64,000 nucleotides of DNA from Phaeobacter sp. QD34_24 (GCF_028890115.1 NZ_JARCJD010000014.1:57353-121352); one strand, 5' to 3'. Shown: positions 1 to 10,561, numbered from the stretch's first letter. A program made the numbers and translations. The notes: generated by a model not told the origin, from the letters alone.

Positions 1-480
1 GATGTGCCGGAGATTCTGTTCCAACAGGCAGATCAGAGCAACAAGGTGGAGATCACCGCCTCTTTCCCGGGCTGGGACGCCAGCTATCCGGTCGAGATCC
101 TCGAATTCGATGCAGAGGCCAGCAGCGTCGGGCAGACCTATCTCGTCACCTTTCGCCTGGCGCCGCCAAAGGATCGGCAGATCCTGCCCGGTGCCTCGGT
201 CTCTGTGCGGGTGAAGGTGAATACCGGTGTTGCGGCGATCATCCTGCCCGCCACCGCCATCGTGATGTCCCCCGCCGGGGAAACCGGCGTTATGGTGTTC
301 AGCCCGAGCGGGGCCGACAGCGGAACCGTGACGTGGCGCGCGGTCACCGTCGCGCCGACCCAGGATGGTGCCTTTGCGGTATCGCAGGGCTTGAGCGGCG
401 GTGAAGAGGTGGTTCTGACCGGCGGCCATGCCTTAAGCGACGGGCAAGCGGTGCGCCGCTTTGCCGGTTTTGCGAACTGA
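1..480 (+). CDS. RND efflux periplasmic adaptor (C-terminal part, cut by window edge)
   Basis: The reading frame is open from the first base and ends with TGA at 480, giving the last 159 residues of a membrane-fusion protein (HlyD/AcrA type). The visible part looks like the beta-barrel and membrane-proximal domains: a stretch ending in 'LPGASVSVRV', then 'ILPATAIV', which is the usual region where the adaptor strand returns to the barrel. The start, signal peptide and hairpin lie outside the window. The protein would sit in the periplasm and link the inner-membrane pump encoded 10 bases downstream to an outer-membrane channel. The substrate cannot be read from the sequence. Family assignment rests on these short motifs plus the adjacent RND pump. 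Confidence 0.85.
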   Translation, partial: DVPEILFQQADQSNKVEITASFPGWDASYPVEILEFDAEASSVGQTYLVTFRLAPPKDRQILPGASVSVRVKVNTGVAAIILPATAIVMSPAGETGVMVFSPSGADSGTVTWRAVTVAPTQDGAFAVSQGLSGGEEVVLTGGHALSDGQAVRRFAGFAN

Positions 481-490
481 GGGCGCACCT

Positions 491-3400
491 ATGGACATCG
501 CACGCGGATCTATCGAAAAACCGATCCTCACCTGGCTGGTGATGCTGATCGCCCTGTTTGGCGGCATCTGGGGGTTCCTGTCGCTGGGGCGGCTGGAGGA
601 TCCGGCCTTCACCATCAAACAGGCGGTGATTGTCACGCAATACCCCGGTGCCACGGCGGAACAGGTGGCGCTGGAGGTCTCCGAGCCGCTGGAATCGGCG
701 ATCCAGAAGATGGCCGAGGTGGATATCATCACCTCCATCAACCAGCCGGGCCAATCGCTGATCGAGGTGGAGATCAAATCGACCTATGACGGCAGTGAGC
801 TGCCCGCGGTCTGGACCAAGCTGCGCGCCAAGATCCGCGATGCGGCGCAATCCCTGCCCGACGGCACGCGGCAGCCGATTGTGAATGATTCCTTCGGGGA
901 TGTATTCGGCCTGTTCTACGCGGTGACCGCGGAAGGGTTCAGCGACGGTGAAAAACACGAGCTGGCAACCTTTCTGAGGCGCGAATTGCTGACCGTGGAA
1001 GGGGTGGCCGATGTGGAGGTCTCGGGCCTGCCGGACGAGGCGATCTACGTGGAGCCAGATATCGCGGTGTCGGTCAATCTCAACGTGCCGATGACGGCGA
1101 TTGCCAATGCCATTGCCACCTCGAACTCGGTGCGCCCGGCGGGCAAGCTGGACGCAGGCGATTCCGATACACGCCTGTTGGCGCCCAATGGATCGGACAG
1201 CGTGAGCGAGATTGCCGGCCTGTCGGTCGGGGTCCAGGGCGAGGTCATCAACGTGATCGACATGGCCAAGGTCCACCGGGGCCGGGTTGCCGATCCCAAG
1301 CTGATCGTGCGCTACAACGGAACCGAGGCCTTTACCCTGGGCGTGGCCGGGATCGCCTCGGAAAACATCGTGGATGTGGGCAAGAACGTCGATGCCAAGC
1401 TGGCGCAGCTGGATCGGGATATTCCCTATGGGGTCAAACTGCAGCCGATCTACCAGCAGCATGTGGTGGTGGAGCAGGCCTCCAATGACTTCCTGGTCAA
1501 CCTGGCCATGTCCGTTGTCATCGTGGTGGTGGTTCTGGCGCTGTTCATGGGGCTGCGGGCGGCTGTGGTCGTCGGTGCGACCCTGCTGCTGACGGTGGTG
1601 GGCACGCTCTTGTTCATGAACCTGTTCAGCATCGAGATGGAGCGGATCTCCCTTGGGGCGCTGATCATTGCCATGGGGATGCTGGTGGACAATGCCATCG
1701 TGGTCGCCGAAGGCATGCAGATCGCCATGCTGCGCGGGAAAAGCTCCCGCGAGGCGGCGCATGAGGCTGCCAGCAAGACGCAGATCCCGCTATTGGGGGC
1801 CACGGTCATTGGCATCATGGCCTTTGCCGGGATCGGCCTCAGCCCGGATTCGACCGGCGAATTCCTGTTCTCGCTTTTTGCGGTGATCGCCATTTCGCTG
1901 CTGCTGAGCTGGCTGCTGGCGCTGACCGCGACGCCGCTGCTTGGGCATTACTTCTTCAAGCGCGGCACCGGTGCCAGCGGCGATGAATACGGCGGGGTGG
2001 TGTTTCGGGCCTATGGAGCCATCTTGCGCCTTGCGCTGAAACTGCGCTGGCTGGTGGTGGTGGGGCTGATTGTCCTGACCGGGGCCTGCTATGTTGGCTT
2101 TGGCCAGGTGAAACAGGCCTTCTTCCCGGATTCCAACACACCGCTGTTCTTCGTGCATCTGAAGCTGCCGCAGGGCACCGCGATTGACACCACCTCGACC
2201 CAGTTGAAACGGATCGAAGACTGGCTGGGGGAGCGGGAGGATGTCGTCTCGACCGCCGCCTTTGTGGGGCAGGGGGCAACCCGCTTCATGCTGACCTATT
2301 CGGCTGAGAAGGCCAACCCGAGCTATGGGCATCTGATCATCCGCGCCACGGGCCTGGAGGATATTCCTGCCCTGCAGGCGGATCTTGAGGCCTTTGGGCG
2401 GCAGAACTTCCCCGAGGCGGAGTTCCGCACCAAACGGCTGGTCTTTGGTCCGGGCGGCGGTGATCCCATCCAGGTGCGGTTTTCCGGTCCCGACCCGATG
2501 GTCCTGCGCCAGTTGGGGCAAGAGGCGATGACACGGCTGTCGGCGGCCTCCGAGGATATCCTGAGCGTGCGGCACAATTGGCGCGAACAGGAGCTGGTGC
2601 TGAAACCGGTCTATGCCACCGACCGGGCCCAGACCGCCGGTGTCACCCGCGAAGACATTGCCGACACCCTGCAGTTCTCGACCGATGGTCTGACGGCCGG
2701 CATGTTCCGGGAACGCGACCGGTTGATCCCGATCGTGCTGCGCCGTGCACCGGAGGACGAGCATAACATCATGGATCAACTGGTGTTCTCGACCTCCTCC
2801 AACAGGTTCCTGCCGCTGGAGCAGATGATCGACGGGATCGATGTGCAGGTGGAAAACACCCTGGTGCATCGCCGCGACCGGGTGTTCACGCTGACCGTCG
2901 GTGCGGATATCTCGCCGGATGTAACGGCGGCGACCGTGTTCAAATCGGTGCAGGGCAGCATCGAAGAGATGGCCCTGCCGCCGGGCTACCGGATGGAGTG
3001 GGGCGGGGAACACGAAAGCTCTGCCGACGCCAACGCGAGCCTTGGCGCGCAATTGCCAGTCTCGCTGCTGATCATGGTGCTGATCTCGGTGCTTTTGTTC
3101 AACGCAATCCGTCAGCCGGTGATCATCTGGCTGCTGGTGCCGATGTCGGTCAATGGCGTGGTGATCGGCCTTCTGGGAACGGGCATGCCCTTCACCTTTA
3201 CTGCGCTTCTGGGGCTGCTCAGCCTGTCGGGGATGCTGATCAAGAACGGTATCGTCCTGGTCGAGGAGATCGACCTGGTCCGCGCCGAGGGGCGCCCGCT
3301 GCGGGCGGCCATCGTCGAGGCCTCGGTGTCGCGTCTGCGCCCGGTGATGCTGGCCGCGATCACCACGATCCTAGGAATGGTGCCGCTGCTGACGGATGCC

Positions 3401-3526
3401 TTCTTCGTTTCGATGGCGATCACCATCATGGGCGGGCTGGCCTTTGCCACCGTGCTGACCCTGGTGGCGGCGCCGGTCTTCTACCTGATCTTCTTTGCCC
3501 GCGAAGACAGGCAGGCCGCAGCCTGA
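491..3526 (+). CDS. RND family efflux permease (HAE-1/AcrB-like)
   Basis: This 1011-residue protein is the inner-membrane proton antiporter of a tripartite RND pump. It begins 'MDIARGSIEKP' and has an N-terminal membrane segment at about residues 12-32, a large periplasmic loop, a first block of membrane segments at about residues 340-500, a second periplasmic loop and a second block at about 855-1000. The transmembrane-4 motif 'GMLVDNAIVVAEG' has one Asp followed by Asn, as in many HAE-1 relatives, instead of the double Asp of AcrB. I chose ATG 491 because the in-frame ATG at 461 would overlap the adaptor gene and adds residues that do not belong to the family. Translational coupling to the adaptor is likely. 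Substrate unknown. Confidence 0.93.
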   Translation: MDIARGSIEKPILTWLVMLIALFGGIWGFLSLGRLEDPAFTIKQAVIVTQYPGATAEQVALEVSEPLESAIQKMAEVDIITSINQPGQSLIEVEIKSTYDGSELPAVWTKLRAKIRDAAQSLPDGTRQPIVNDSFGDVFGLFYAVTAEGFSDGEKHELATFLRRELLTVEGVADVEVSGLPDEAIYVEPDIAVSVNLNVPMTAIANAIATSNSVRPAGKLDAGDSDTRLLAPNGSDSVSEIAGLSVGVQGEVINVIDMAKVHRGRVADPKLIVRYNGTEAFTLGVAGIASENIVDVGKNVDAKLAQLDRDIPYGVKLQPIYQQHVVVEQASNDFLVNLAMSVVIVVVVLALFMGLRAAVVVGATLLLTVVGTLLFMNLFSIEMERISLGALIIAMGMLVDNAIVVAEGMQIAMLRGKSSREAAHEAASKTQIPLLGATVIGIMAFAGIGLSPDSTGEFLFSLFAVIAISLLLSWLLALTATPLLGHYFFKRGTGASGDEYGGVVFRAYGAILRLALKLRWLVVVGLIVLTGACYVGFGQVKQAFFPDSNTPLFFVHLKLPQGTAIDTTSTQLKRIEDWLGEREDVVSTAAFVGQGATRFMLTYSAEKANPSYGHLIIRATGLEDIPALQADLEAFGRQNFPEAEFRTKRLVFGPGGGDPIQVRFSGPDPMVLRQLGQEAMTRLSAASEDILSVRHNWREQELVLKPVYATDRAQTAGVTREDIADTLQFSTDGLTAGMFRERDRLIPIVLRRAPEDEHNIMDQLVFSTSSNRFLPLEQMIDGIDVQVENTLVHRRDRVFTLTVGADISPDVTAATVFKSVQGSIEEMALPPGYRMEWGGEHESSADANASLGAQLPVSLLIMVLISVLLFNAIRQPVIIWLLVPMSVNGVVIGLLGTGMPFTFTALLGLLSLSGMLIKNGIVLVEEIDLVRAEGRPLRAAIVEASVSRLRPVMLAAITTILGMVPLLTDAFFVSMAITIMGGLAFATVLTLVAAPVFYLIFFAREDRQAAA

Positions 3527-3548
3527 TCGGGTATCGGCAACCTTTTGC

Positions 3549-3591
3549 AATAAGACCAAGGCCCCGGGTTTTCCGGGGCCTTGGTCTTATT
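3549..3591 (+). terminator. Rho-independent terminator, bidirectional
   Basis: A perfect 19-bp inverted repeat (3549-3567 with 3573-3591) closes on a five-base loop GTTTT. The arms end in AATAAGACC and GGTCTTATT, so the A/T flanks lie inside the symmetric repeat. It follows the RND permease stop by 22 bases. Confidence 0.85.
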
Positions 3592-3684
3592 ATTGAGGCT
3601 GTGATTGGGTGCCAGCCGTAGGGTGTTGACCCCGTTTTGGATCACTCAACAATGCCCGCCGTATCGGGGAAAAGCCGCGCCGCC

Positions 3685-3762
3685 CTAGATCAGCGGAATA
3701 AGCGGTACGTCGCAGGCCGACAGGGTGACAAGGCCAAGAAAGAGGACGATCAGGCGCATCAT
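3685..3762 (-). CDS. Tiny predicted lipoprotein (25 aa)
   Basis: On the minus strand an AAGGAG ribosome-binding site sits about six bases before an ATG at 3762. It opens a 25-codon frame reading MMRLIVLFLG then LVTLSAC then DVPLIPLI. This is a complete lipoprotein signal peptide with lipobox LSAC, and it leaves a nine-residue mature peptide starting at the lipidated cysteine. The longer upstream extension of the same frame (to 3948) contains no signal-like start and is ignored. Very short entericidin-like or orphan lipopeptides are known in proteobacteria, but I do not recognise this one. It is not obviously part of an operon: the RND operon converges on it and the carbonic-anhydrase-like gene diverges from it. 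Confidence 0.6.
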   Translation of the reverse strand: MMRLIVLFLGLVTLSACDVPLIPLI

Positions 3763-3951
3763 GAGCGCTCCTTTTGTTGCTGCTCTGCCTGCAGCAGACC
3801 GTATTGCAGGGCGGGGGTCAAACCATTTTGCCAAGGCTTGCCAATTCGTTCGACCGGCAGACCGATACAAGGCGACGGATAAACCCCTATGCAAACAAGG
3901 GGATCTGGGGCAGGATCGGGACAGGTTCAACAACCGGCAAAGGAGCAATCC

Positions 3952-4830
3952 ATGAAAAAGCCATTTGTGAACACCATATTGATTTCATGCTTTTCCCTCT
4001 GCGCCGCCCCTGTATTTTCAGAAGGCAGCGGTGGTGATCATGCCGGGGCCGAGGTTCCCGACGCGGTGATTGCCGAGCAGCGCCGGACCCTGGCGGAGAA
4101 CACGTTGTTCGCGGGCTTTGGTCCGCAGGCGCCACGGGACATCGACCGGGCAGGGGGCAGCAACCGTGTGCGGTTCGGGACGGCACCGGATTATCGCGAG
4201 ATGAACCTCTGCAATATCCATTTCCACGAAAGCGCCGAACATCGCGGCGGTGAGTTCACGACCTATGTCGGCAATGGCGATGGCCATGGCTATGGCAGCG
4301 GCTACGCATACTCCGGCGCGCTGAGCGCAGCCGAGCTTGCGCCCTTTGATCAGGAGGTCGGCGCCACCGCACATGGCGGCCTGGAACCGGGCGACACAAT
4401 CGAAGTGCACTATGTCTTCACCACCGCCCGGGTGGATCCCGGTCCGACGCTGGGCTCCTGCCTGAGCGATGCGATCGGGAATCCGCAGTTGCGCGTCGAG
4501 GCGCAGGTCTATGTGCTGGTCAACGATGACGCGGCGCTTGATTTCACCAGGCTGACCCGGCTGGAAAAGAAGAACGGCCTGACCCAGGCGATCAATATCC
4601 CCAGCGATACCGGACGCCCGGTGGTATATGCAGGCTCTACCACCGGCCCCGGCTACAATGAGAAAGGCTCGCCCTTTCAGGTGACCTGGTCGGTCCGGCC
4701 AAAGGTGGCCAAGGTCAGCATCCAGTCGGTCGCCAAGTGGCTGGCCTACAACCCCTTTGACGAAGACCACGCCCACGGGGTGCGCAACCTTGTGATCAAT
4801 CCGGATCTGTTGTCGGAGATTGGACGGTAG
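3952..4830 (+). CDS. Secreted protein resembling delta-class carbonic anhydrase
   Basis: A 292-residue protein with a cleavable signal peptide (basic MKK start, hydrophobic core to about residue 20, likely cut near 'PVFS-EG'). The most distinctive block is 'LCNIHFHESAEH' at residues 86-97, giving C87, H90, H92, E96 and H97; a further isolated cysteine lies at C170. A Cys/His cluster like this fits a zinc or cadmium site of the delta/zeta carbonic anhydrase group, which would hydrate CO2 in the periplasm. I assign it from memory of the motif, without an alignment. The start at 3952 is supported by AGGAG nine bases upstream; an earlier in-frame ATG at 3889 would put residues in front of the signal peptide. 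It is monocistronic, with its own terminator. Otherwise it is a periplasmic hypothetical metalloprotein. Confidence 0.6.
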   Translation: MKKPFVNTILISCFSLCAAPVFSEGSGGDHAGAEVPDAVIAEQRRTLAENTLFAGFGPQAPRDIDRAGGSNRVRFGTAPDYREMNLCNIHFHESAEHRGGEFTTYVGNGDGHGYGSGYAYSGALSAAELAPFDQEVGATAHGGLEPGDTIEVHYVFTTARVDPGPTLGSCLSDAIGNPQLRVEAQVYVLVNDDAALDFTRLTRLEKKNGLTQAINIPSDTGRPVVYAGSTTGPGYNEKGSPFQVTWSVRPKVAKVSIQSVAKWLAYNPFDEDHAHGVRNLVINPDLLSEIGR

Positions 4831-4901
4831 GTGACCGTGCGCGCCCAAGGGGATCTGCAAAAGCCCGGTGAAGGGGCGTAGGTCTCCATGTGGAGGTAGA
4901 A

Positions 4902-4930
4902 AAAGGCCCCGGAGATACTCCGGGGCCTTT
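4902..4930. terminator. Terminator shared by convergent genes
   Basis: Inverted repeat AAAGGCCCCGG (4902-4912) and CCGGGGCCTTT (4920-4930) with a seven-base loop lies between the carbonic-anhydrase-like gene and carB, which converge. Runs of A before and T after the stem allow it to work in both directions. Confidence 0.75.
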
Positions 4931-4953
4931 GGCATTCTGCAAAACGGGGGACC

Positions 4954-7900
4954 TTACCCCTGCAAGCTCTTGACCTGCACTTCCCCTTCAGCCTGGGCCT
5001 TGATCGCCAGGGCGGCGGCATGGGCGCCGGCGGCGGTGGTGAAATAGGGGATTTTGTCGTAAAGCGCGACCGAGCGCATTTCCTTGCTGTCCTCGACCGC
5101 CTGGGCGCCTTCGGTGGTGTTCATCAGGATCTGCACATGGCCGTCCTTCAGCAGATCCACCACATGCGGGCGGCCCTCATAGACCTTGTTGACGCCCTCA
5201 CAGGGCACGCCATGGCCGTCCAGCCAGGTCTTGGTGCCGCCGGTGGCCACCAGGGTAAAGCCCTGCTCGATCAGGATCTTGGCGGCCTCCAGCATGGTGG
5301 CGCCCTTGTCGGCATCCTTGATCGAGATGAAGGCGCGGCCCGAGGACGGCAGCACCATGCCCGCGCCCATCTGTGCCTTCAGGAAGGCGCCGGCAAAGGA
5401 GCGATCCCAGCCCATCACCTCACCGGTGGAGCGCATTTCCGGGCCAAGCAGCGTGTCGACGCCTGGGAAGCGGGCAAAGGGCAGCACTGCTTCCTTGACC
5501 GAGAACCAGGGCATATTCGGGTCGGCCAGGGTCATCGGATCGGCCATCGGCACGTCCACGTCGTAACCGGCATCGGGTTCATACGGCGCACGCTGCGGGA
5601 AGGCGGACAGTTTCTCGCCCGCCATGATGCGCGCGGCAATCGACGCGATGGCGCTGTCGGTGGCCTTGGCAACAAACGGCACGGTGCGGCTGGCGCGCGG
5701 GTTCACCTCGATCAGGAAGATCTCGTCGCCCTTGATCGCGAACTGCACGTTCATCAGACCGACCACATTCAGCGCCTTGGCCAGCGCGTGGGTCTGGGTC
5801 TTGATCTCTTCGATCACATCCTTGGACAGCGAATAGGGCGGCAGGGAACAGGCGCTGTCGCCCGAGTGCACGCCGGCCTCTTCGATGTGCTGCATGATGC
5901 CCGCCACATGCACGTCGGTGCCATCGCAAAGCGCATCCACATCCAGTTCGACCGCACCGGCCAGATAGCTGTCGAGCAGCACCGGGCTGTCGCCCGAGAC
6001 CACCACGGCCTCGTTGATGTAGCGTTTCAGTTGGTCCATGTCGCGCACGATCTCCATCGCGCGGCCACCCAGAACATAGGAGGGGCGAATGACCAGCGGG
6101 AAGCCGATTTCTTCGGCGATTTTCAGTGCCTGCGCATCGGTGGAGGCAATGCCGTTATGCGGCTGCTTTAGGCCCAGCTTGTTCACCAGATCCTGGAAGC
6201 GTTCGCGGTCTTCGGCGAGGTCAATGGCGTCCGGCGTGGTGCCGAGGATCGGAATGCCCTCGTCCTGCAGCGCATTGGCCAGTTTCAGCGGGGTCTGACC
6301 GCCGAACTGAACGATGACGCCATGCAGGGTGCCGTTCGCTTGCTCGGCCCGCAGGATCTCCATCACGTGTTCAAAGGTCAGCGGTTCGAAATACAGCCGG
6401 TCCGAGGTGTCATAGTCGGTCGACACGGTTTCCGGGTTACAGTTGATCATGATGGTTTCATAACCGGCATCCGTCAGCGCATAGCACGCGTGACAGCAGC
6501 AGTAGTCGAACTCGATCCCCTGGCCGATCCGGTTCGGGCCACCACCCAGGATCACGACCTTCTTGCGGTCGGACGGGCGCGCCTCGCATTCCACCTCACC
6601 CATCATCGGGGTTTCATAGGTGGAGTACATATAGGGGGTCTGCGCCTCGAACTCGGCTGCGCAGGTGTCGATCCGTTTGAACACGGCATTGACGCCCAGG
6701 TTCTGACGGGCGCGGCGCACGTTGTCCTCGTCGCGGCCGGTGAGGGCGCCAAGGCGGGCATCGGTGAAGCCCAGCATCTTGAGCGCGCGCAGTTCGTCTT
6801 CGCGCATCGGCAGGCCGGTCTTGCGCAGGTCCCGCTCGGCCTCGACGATTTCGCGGATGCGGGCCAGGAACCAGGGGTCGAACTTGGTAACGCCCTGGAT
6901 TTCGTCGTCGCTCAGGCCGTGACGCATCGCCTGGGCAATGGTGCGCATCCGGTCCGGGGTCTGCTTGCTGATCGCCTTGATGACGGCAGCCTTGTCATCG
7001 CCGGTTGCCTCGTCCCAGAGGCCGGCTTTCATGCCGGGGATTTCCACCTCGTCAAAGCCGGTCAGGCCCGATTCCATCGAGGCCAGCGCCTTTTGCATGC
7101 TTTCGTGGATGGTGCGGCCAATGGCCATCGCCTCGCCCACGGATTTCATCGCGGTGGTCAGGTAGGGTTCGGAGCCGGGGAATTTCTCGAAGGCGAATTT
7201 CGGGATCTTGGTGACGACATAGTCGATGGAGGGCTCGAACGATGCGGGCGTCACCTTGGTGATGTCGTTGTCCAGCTCGTCCAGCGTGTAACCCACCGCC
7301 AGTTTTGCGGCGATCTTGGCGATCGGGAAGCCGGTCGCCTTGGAGGCCAGCGCAGAGGAGCGGCTGACGCGCGGGTTCATCTCGATCACCACCATGCGGC
7401 CATCGGCGGGGTTCACCGCCCATTGCACGTTGGAGCCGCCGGTTTCCACGCCGATCTCGCGCAGCACCTCGATCGAGGCGGTGCGCATCATCTGGTATTC
7501 CTTGTCGGTCAGCGTCAGGGCCGGGGCCACGGTGATCGAATCGCCGGTGTGCACACCCATCGGATCGACGTTCTCGATCGAGCAGACGATGATCGCATTG
7601 TCCGCCTTGTCGCGGACCACTTCCATTTCATACTCTTTCCAGCCCAAGAGGCTCTCGTCGACCAGGATCTGGTTCACGGGCGAGGCATCCATGCCGGAGC
7701 GGCAGTAGTGGATGTAATCTTCGCGGTTATAGGCCACGCCGCCGCCGGTGCCGCCCAGCGTAAAGGCGGGGCGGATGATCGCGGGCAGGCCGACCTCCTC
7801 CAGCGCTTCCAGCGCCAGTTGCACGCCTGCATCCAGATCGGCGGTGCCATTTTCGCGGGTGGGGGCGGTGATGATCGAGGCGCGCGGGTTTTCCAGGCCA

Positions 7901-8316
7901 AGACGATCCATCGCTTCGCGGAACAGCTTGCGGTCTTCTGCCATTTCAATGGCTTCGCGCTTGGCGCCGATCATTTCGACGCCGAATTTCTCCAGCACGC
8001 CCATCTCTTCAAGCGCCAAGGATGTGTTGAGGCCGGTCTGCCCGCCCATGGTCGGCAGCAGTGCGTCGGGACGCTCTTTCTCGATGATCTTGGCGACGAC
8101 CTCGGGCGTGATCGGCTCGATATAGGTGGCATCGGCCAGGCCCGGATCGGTCATGATGGTGGCGGGGTTGGAGTTCACCAGGATCACCCGGTAGCCCTCT
8201 TCGCGCAGCGCCTTGCAGGCCTGAGCGCCGGAATAGTCGAATTCGCAGGCCTGCCCGATGATGATGGGCCCCGCACCAATGATCATGATCGACTGGATGT
8301 CGGTTCTTTTTGGCAT
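4954..8316 (-). CDS. carB: Carbamoyl-phosphate synthase large subunit
   Basis: This 1120-residue protein makes carbamoyl phosphate from bicarbonate, ammonia (delivered from the small subunit CarA) and two ATP, feeding arginine and pyrimidine synthesis in the cytoplasm. The two homologous halves are clear: the N-terminal carboxyphosphate half begins '[13 protein letters not shown]', and the second half restarts with '[14 protein letters not shown]' at roughly residue 595. Each half carries an ATP-grasp core ('[14 protein letters not shown]' and '[13 protein letters not shown]'). The C-terminal 140 residues form the MGS-like allosteric domain. Length is typical of alphaproteobacterial CarB, slightly longer than the enterobacterial one. 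carA is not adjacent. The gene reads alone on the minus strand and diverges from aspS. Confidence 0.98.
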   Translation of the reverse strand: MPKRTDIQSIMIIGAGPIIIGQACEFDYSGAQACKALREEGYRVILVNSNPATIMTDPGLADATYIEPITPEVVAKIIEKERPDALLPTMGGQTGLNTSLALEEMGVLEKFGVEMIGAKREAIEMAEDRKLFREAMDRLGLENPRASIITAPTRENGTADLDAGVQLALEALEEVGLPAIIRPAFTLGGTGGGVAYNREDYIHYCRSGMDASPVNQILVDESLLGWKEYEMEVVRDKADNAIIVCSIENVDPMGVHTGDSITVAPALTLTDKEYQMMRTASIEVLREIGVETGGSNVQWAVNPADGRMVVIEMNPRVSRSSALASKATGFPIAKIAAKLAVGYTLDELDNDITKVTPASFEPSIDYVVTKIPKFAFEKFPGSEPYLTTAMKSVGEAMAIGRTIHESMQKALASMESGLTGFDEVEIPGMKAGLWDEATGDDKAAVIKAISKQTPDRMRTIAQAMRHGLSDDEIQGVTKFDPWFLARIREIVEAERDLRKTGLPMREDELRALKMLGFTDARLGALTGRDEDNVRRARQNLGVNAVFKRIDTCAAEFEAQTPYMYSTYETPMMGEVECEARPSDRKKVVILGGGPNRIGQGIEFDYCCCHACYALTDAGYETIMINCNPETVSTDYDTSDRLYFEPLTFEHVMEILRAEQANGTLHGVIVQFGGQTPLKLANALQDEGIPILGTTPDAIDLAEDRERFQDLVNKLGLKQPHNGIASTDAQALKIAEEIGFPLVIRPSYVLGGRAMEIVRDMDQLKRYINEAVVVSGDSPVLLDSYLAGAVELDVDALCDGTDVHVAGIMQHIEEAGVHSGDSACSLPPYSLSKDVIEEIKTQTHALAKALNVVGLMNVQFAIKGDEIFLIEVNPRASRTVPFVAKATDSAIASIAARIMAGEKLSAFPQRAPYEPDAGYDVDVPMADPMTLADPNMPWFSVKEAVLPFARFPGVDTLLGPEMRSTGEVMGWDRSFAGAFLKAQMGAGMVLPSSGRAFISIKDADKGATMLEAAKILIEQGFTLVATGGTKTWLDGHGVPCEGVNKVYEGRPHVVDLLKDGHVQILMNTTEGAQAVEDSKEMRSVALYDKIPYFTTAAGAHAAALAIKAQAEGEVQVKSLQG

Positions 8317-8652
8317 GGCCTTGTGTCCTTCGATTGTGCGCGCGGAATGTGGGTCGAGTCACCGGGCGCCCCCAGCGCCCAAATTGTCCTGCGTTATAGG
8401 GACAGAGCAAAAAGGTGCAAGGGGGATTGGCGCGGCGCTGCAAAATGCCGCTTTTGGCTCATGGCCCCCACCTTACCCTATACTGGCCGACATAGGCACG
8501 ATGCAGTGAATTTTGCGCGCAATATGGGGGGTGAAACCCGTCGCAGAGGGCCTCGGGCCTTGACTTCCGCAGGCGCAGCAGGTGTATCGGCGCAAAGCTT
8601 TCGGAAGCCTTCCGAGCCCAATTGCCCGTTTCAGCCGAAAAGAGGCCAACCC
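8317..8652. other. Intergenic region between divergent carB and aspS
   Basis: These 336 bases hold no open frame that looks like a gene and no clear hairpin. They must contain the promoters of carB (minus) and aspS (plus), but I cannot assign -35/-10 boxes with confidence. Confidence 0.5.
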
Positions 8653-10431
8653 ATGCACGCATATCGCAGCCATACCTGCGCCGAACTGAACAAATCCAAC
8701 GTGGGCGACACCGTGCGCCTGTCCGGCTGGGTCCATCGTGTCCGCGACCACGGCGGCCTGTTGTTCATCGACCTGCGCGACCACTATGGCATCACCCAGG
8801 TCATGGCCGATCCCGACAGCCCGGTCTTTGCCGAGATCGAGAAGGTGCGCTCGGAATGGTGTATCCGCATCGACGGCAACGTGCTGGCGCGCGATGAAAG
8901 CCTGGTGAACCCCAAGATCCCCACCGGCGAGATCGAAGTCTTCATCCGCGATATCGAGGTTCTGGGCAAGGCCGAGGAACTGCCGCTGATGGTTTTCGGC
9001 GATCAGGAATACCCGGAGGAAACCCGCCTGCGCTATCGCTACCTGGATCTGCGCCGCGAGAAGATGCAGAACAATATGGTGCTGCGCTCGCAGATGATCC
9101 AGTCGATCCGCAAGCGCATGTGGGACAAGGGCTTCAACGAATACCAGACGCCGATCATCACCGCATCCTCGCCCGAAGGCGCGCGCGACTTCCTGGTGCC
9201 GTCCCGTTTGCATCCGGGCAAGTTCTACGCCCTGCCGCAGGCGCCGCAGCAGTTCAAGCAGCTGATGATGGTCTCGGGCTTTGACAAGTATTTCCAGATC
9301 GCGCCCTGTTTCCGCGATGAGGACCCGCGCGCCGACCGTTCGCCCGCGGACTTCTACCAGCTGGACATGGAGATGTCCTTTGTCACCCAGCAGGATGTCT
9401 TTGATACCATCCAGCCGGTGATGCAGGGTGTCTTCGAGGAATTCGGCGGTGGCCGCAAGGTCGATACCGAATGGCCGCAGATCTCCTACAAGGATGCCGC
9501 CAAATGGTACGGCAGCGACAAGCCGGACCTGCGCAACCCGATCAAGATGCAGGATTGTTCCGAGCATTTCCGCGGCTCGGGCTTTGCCATCTTCGCCAAG
9601 CTGCTGGAGCAGGAGGGCACCGAGGTGCGCGCCATCCCCGCGCCCACGGGCGGCAGCCGCAAGTTCTGCGACCGCATGAACAAGTTTGCCCAGGGCGAGG
9701 GCCTGCCGGGCATGGGCTATATCTTCTGGCGCGACCAGGGCGAAGGCATGGAGGCCGCAGGTCCCCTGGCCAAGAACATCGGCCCCGAGCGCACCGAGGC
9801 GATCCGCCAGCAGCTGGGGCTCGGCGTCGGCGATGCGGCCTTCTTCCTGGGCGGCAAGCCCAAAGCGTTTGAGGCCGTCGCAGGCCGCGCCCGCAATGTG
9901 ATCGGCGAGGAACTGGGCCTCATCGACAAGGACCGTTTTGCCTTTGCCTGGATCGTCGATTTCCCGATCTACGAACAGGACGAGGAAACCGGCAAGATCG
10001 ATTTCGAACACAACCCCTTCTCGATGCCGCAGGGCGGGATGGAGGCGCTGGACGGCGATCCGCTGAAGGTGCTTGGTTACCAGTATGACCTCGCCTGCAA
10101 CGGCTACGAGCTGGTCTCGGGCGCGATCCGGAACCACAAGCCGGAAATCATGTTCAAGGCCTTCGAGATTGCCGGTTACGGCAAGGAAGAGGTCGAGAAA
10201 CGCTTTGGTGGCATGGTCAACGCCTTCCAGTATGGCGCACCGCCCCACGGTGGTTGCGCGGCGGGTATCGACCGGATGGTAATGCTCTTGGCCGATGAAG
10301 CCAACATTCGCGAGGTCATCATGTTCCCGATGAACCAGCGCGCCGAGGATCTGATGATGTCGGCGCCAAGCGAGCCGATGGCCGAGCAGCTGATGGAACT
10401 GGGCCTGCGCGTGATCCCGCAGGATCAGTAA
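8653..10431 (+). CDS. aspS: Aspartate-tRNA ligase (bacterial type)
   Basis: A 592-residue class II aminoacyl-tRNA synthetase that charges tRNA-Asp, and in organisms using the GatCAB route often also tRNA-Asn. The N-terminal OB-fold anticodon-binding domain (residues 1-110, '[15 protein letters not shown]') is followed by motif 1, motif 2 ('[12 protein letters not shown]') and, between them, the '[10 protein letters not shown]' block. A GAD insertion domain of the bacterial type lies in the middle and motif 3 ('[11 protein letters not shown]') near the end. I place the start at ATG 8653, the first codon giving the normal 'MHAYRSHTC' N-terminus; the frame is open far upstream only because carB lies antisense. 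It is followed by a terminator, so it is probably monocistronic. Confidence 0.97.
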   Translation: MHAYRSHTCAELNKSNVGDTVRLSGWVHRVRDHGGLLFIDLRDHYGITQVMADPDSPVFAEIEKVRSEWCIRIDGNVLARDESLVNPKIPTGEIEVFIRDIEVLGKAEELPLMVFGDQEYPEETRLRYRYLDLRREKMQNNMVLRSQMIQSIRKRMWDKGFNEYQTPIITASSPEGARDFLVPSRLHPGKFYALPQAPQQFKQLMMVSGFDKYFQIAPCFRDEDPRADRSPADFYQLDMEMSFVTQQDVFDTIQPVMQGVFEEFGGGRKVDTEWPQISYKDAAKWYGSDKPDLRNPIKMQDCSEHFRGSGFAIFAKLLEQEGTEVRAIPAPTGGSRKFCDRMNKFAQGEGLPGMGYIFWRDQGEGMEAAGPLAKNIGPERTEAIRQQLGLGVGDAAFFLGGKPKAFEAVAGRARNVIGEELGLIDKDRFAFAWIVDFPIYEQDEETGKIDFEHNPFSMPQGGMEALDGDPLKVLGYQYDLACNGYELVSGAIRNHKPEIMFKAFEIAGYGKEEVEKRFGGMVNAFQYGAPPHGGCAAGIDRMVMLLADEANIREVIMFPMNQRAEDLMMSAPSEPMAEQLMELGLRVIPQDQ

Positions 10432-10460
10432 CCGGCCAAGGCGCCAATGAATGCGACCGA

Positions 10461-10489
10461 AGCCCGGAGCCTCTTGCTCCGGGCTTTTT
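10461..10489 (+). terminator. Rho-independent terminator of aspS
   Basis: AGCCCGGAGC (10461-10470) pairs with GCTCCGGGCT (10476-10485) around a CTCTT loop and is followed by a T run, 30 bases after the aspS stop. Confidence 0.88.
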
Positions 10490-10545
10490 GCATGTCTGCG
10501 CCGGAACCGGCGGGGATCTGCGTATGACGGATTATGGGCTTTGGA

Positions 10546-10561
10546 ACCGCGGGCCCGCGGT
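10546..10561. repeat. 16-bp perfect palindrome in the promoter region of the DUF1800 gene
   Basis: The sequence ACCGCGGGCCCGCGGT is its own reverse complement and lies 49 bases upstream of the DUF1800 start. It could be an operator or only a G+C-rich chance palindrome. Confidence 0.35.

Noticed and set aside
344..1762. Long minus-strand frames over the RND permease gene
   Set aside because: They lie entirely opposite a clear RND pump gene, are rich in His, Gln and Arg and show no domain.
6322..8652. Very long plus-strand frame open through carB and joined to aspS
   Set aside because: It is antisense to carB and its product has no domain match before the aspS start at 8653; the frame is a G+C-rich shadow.
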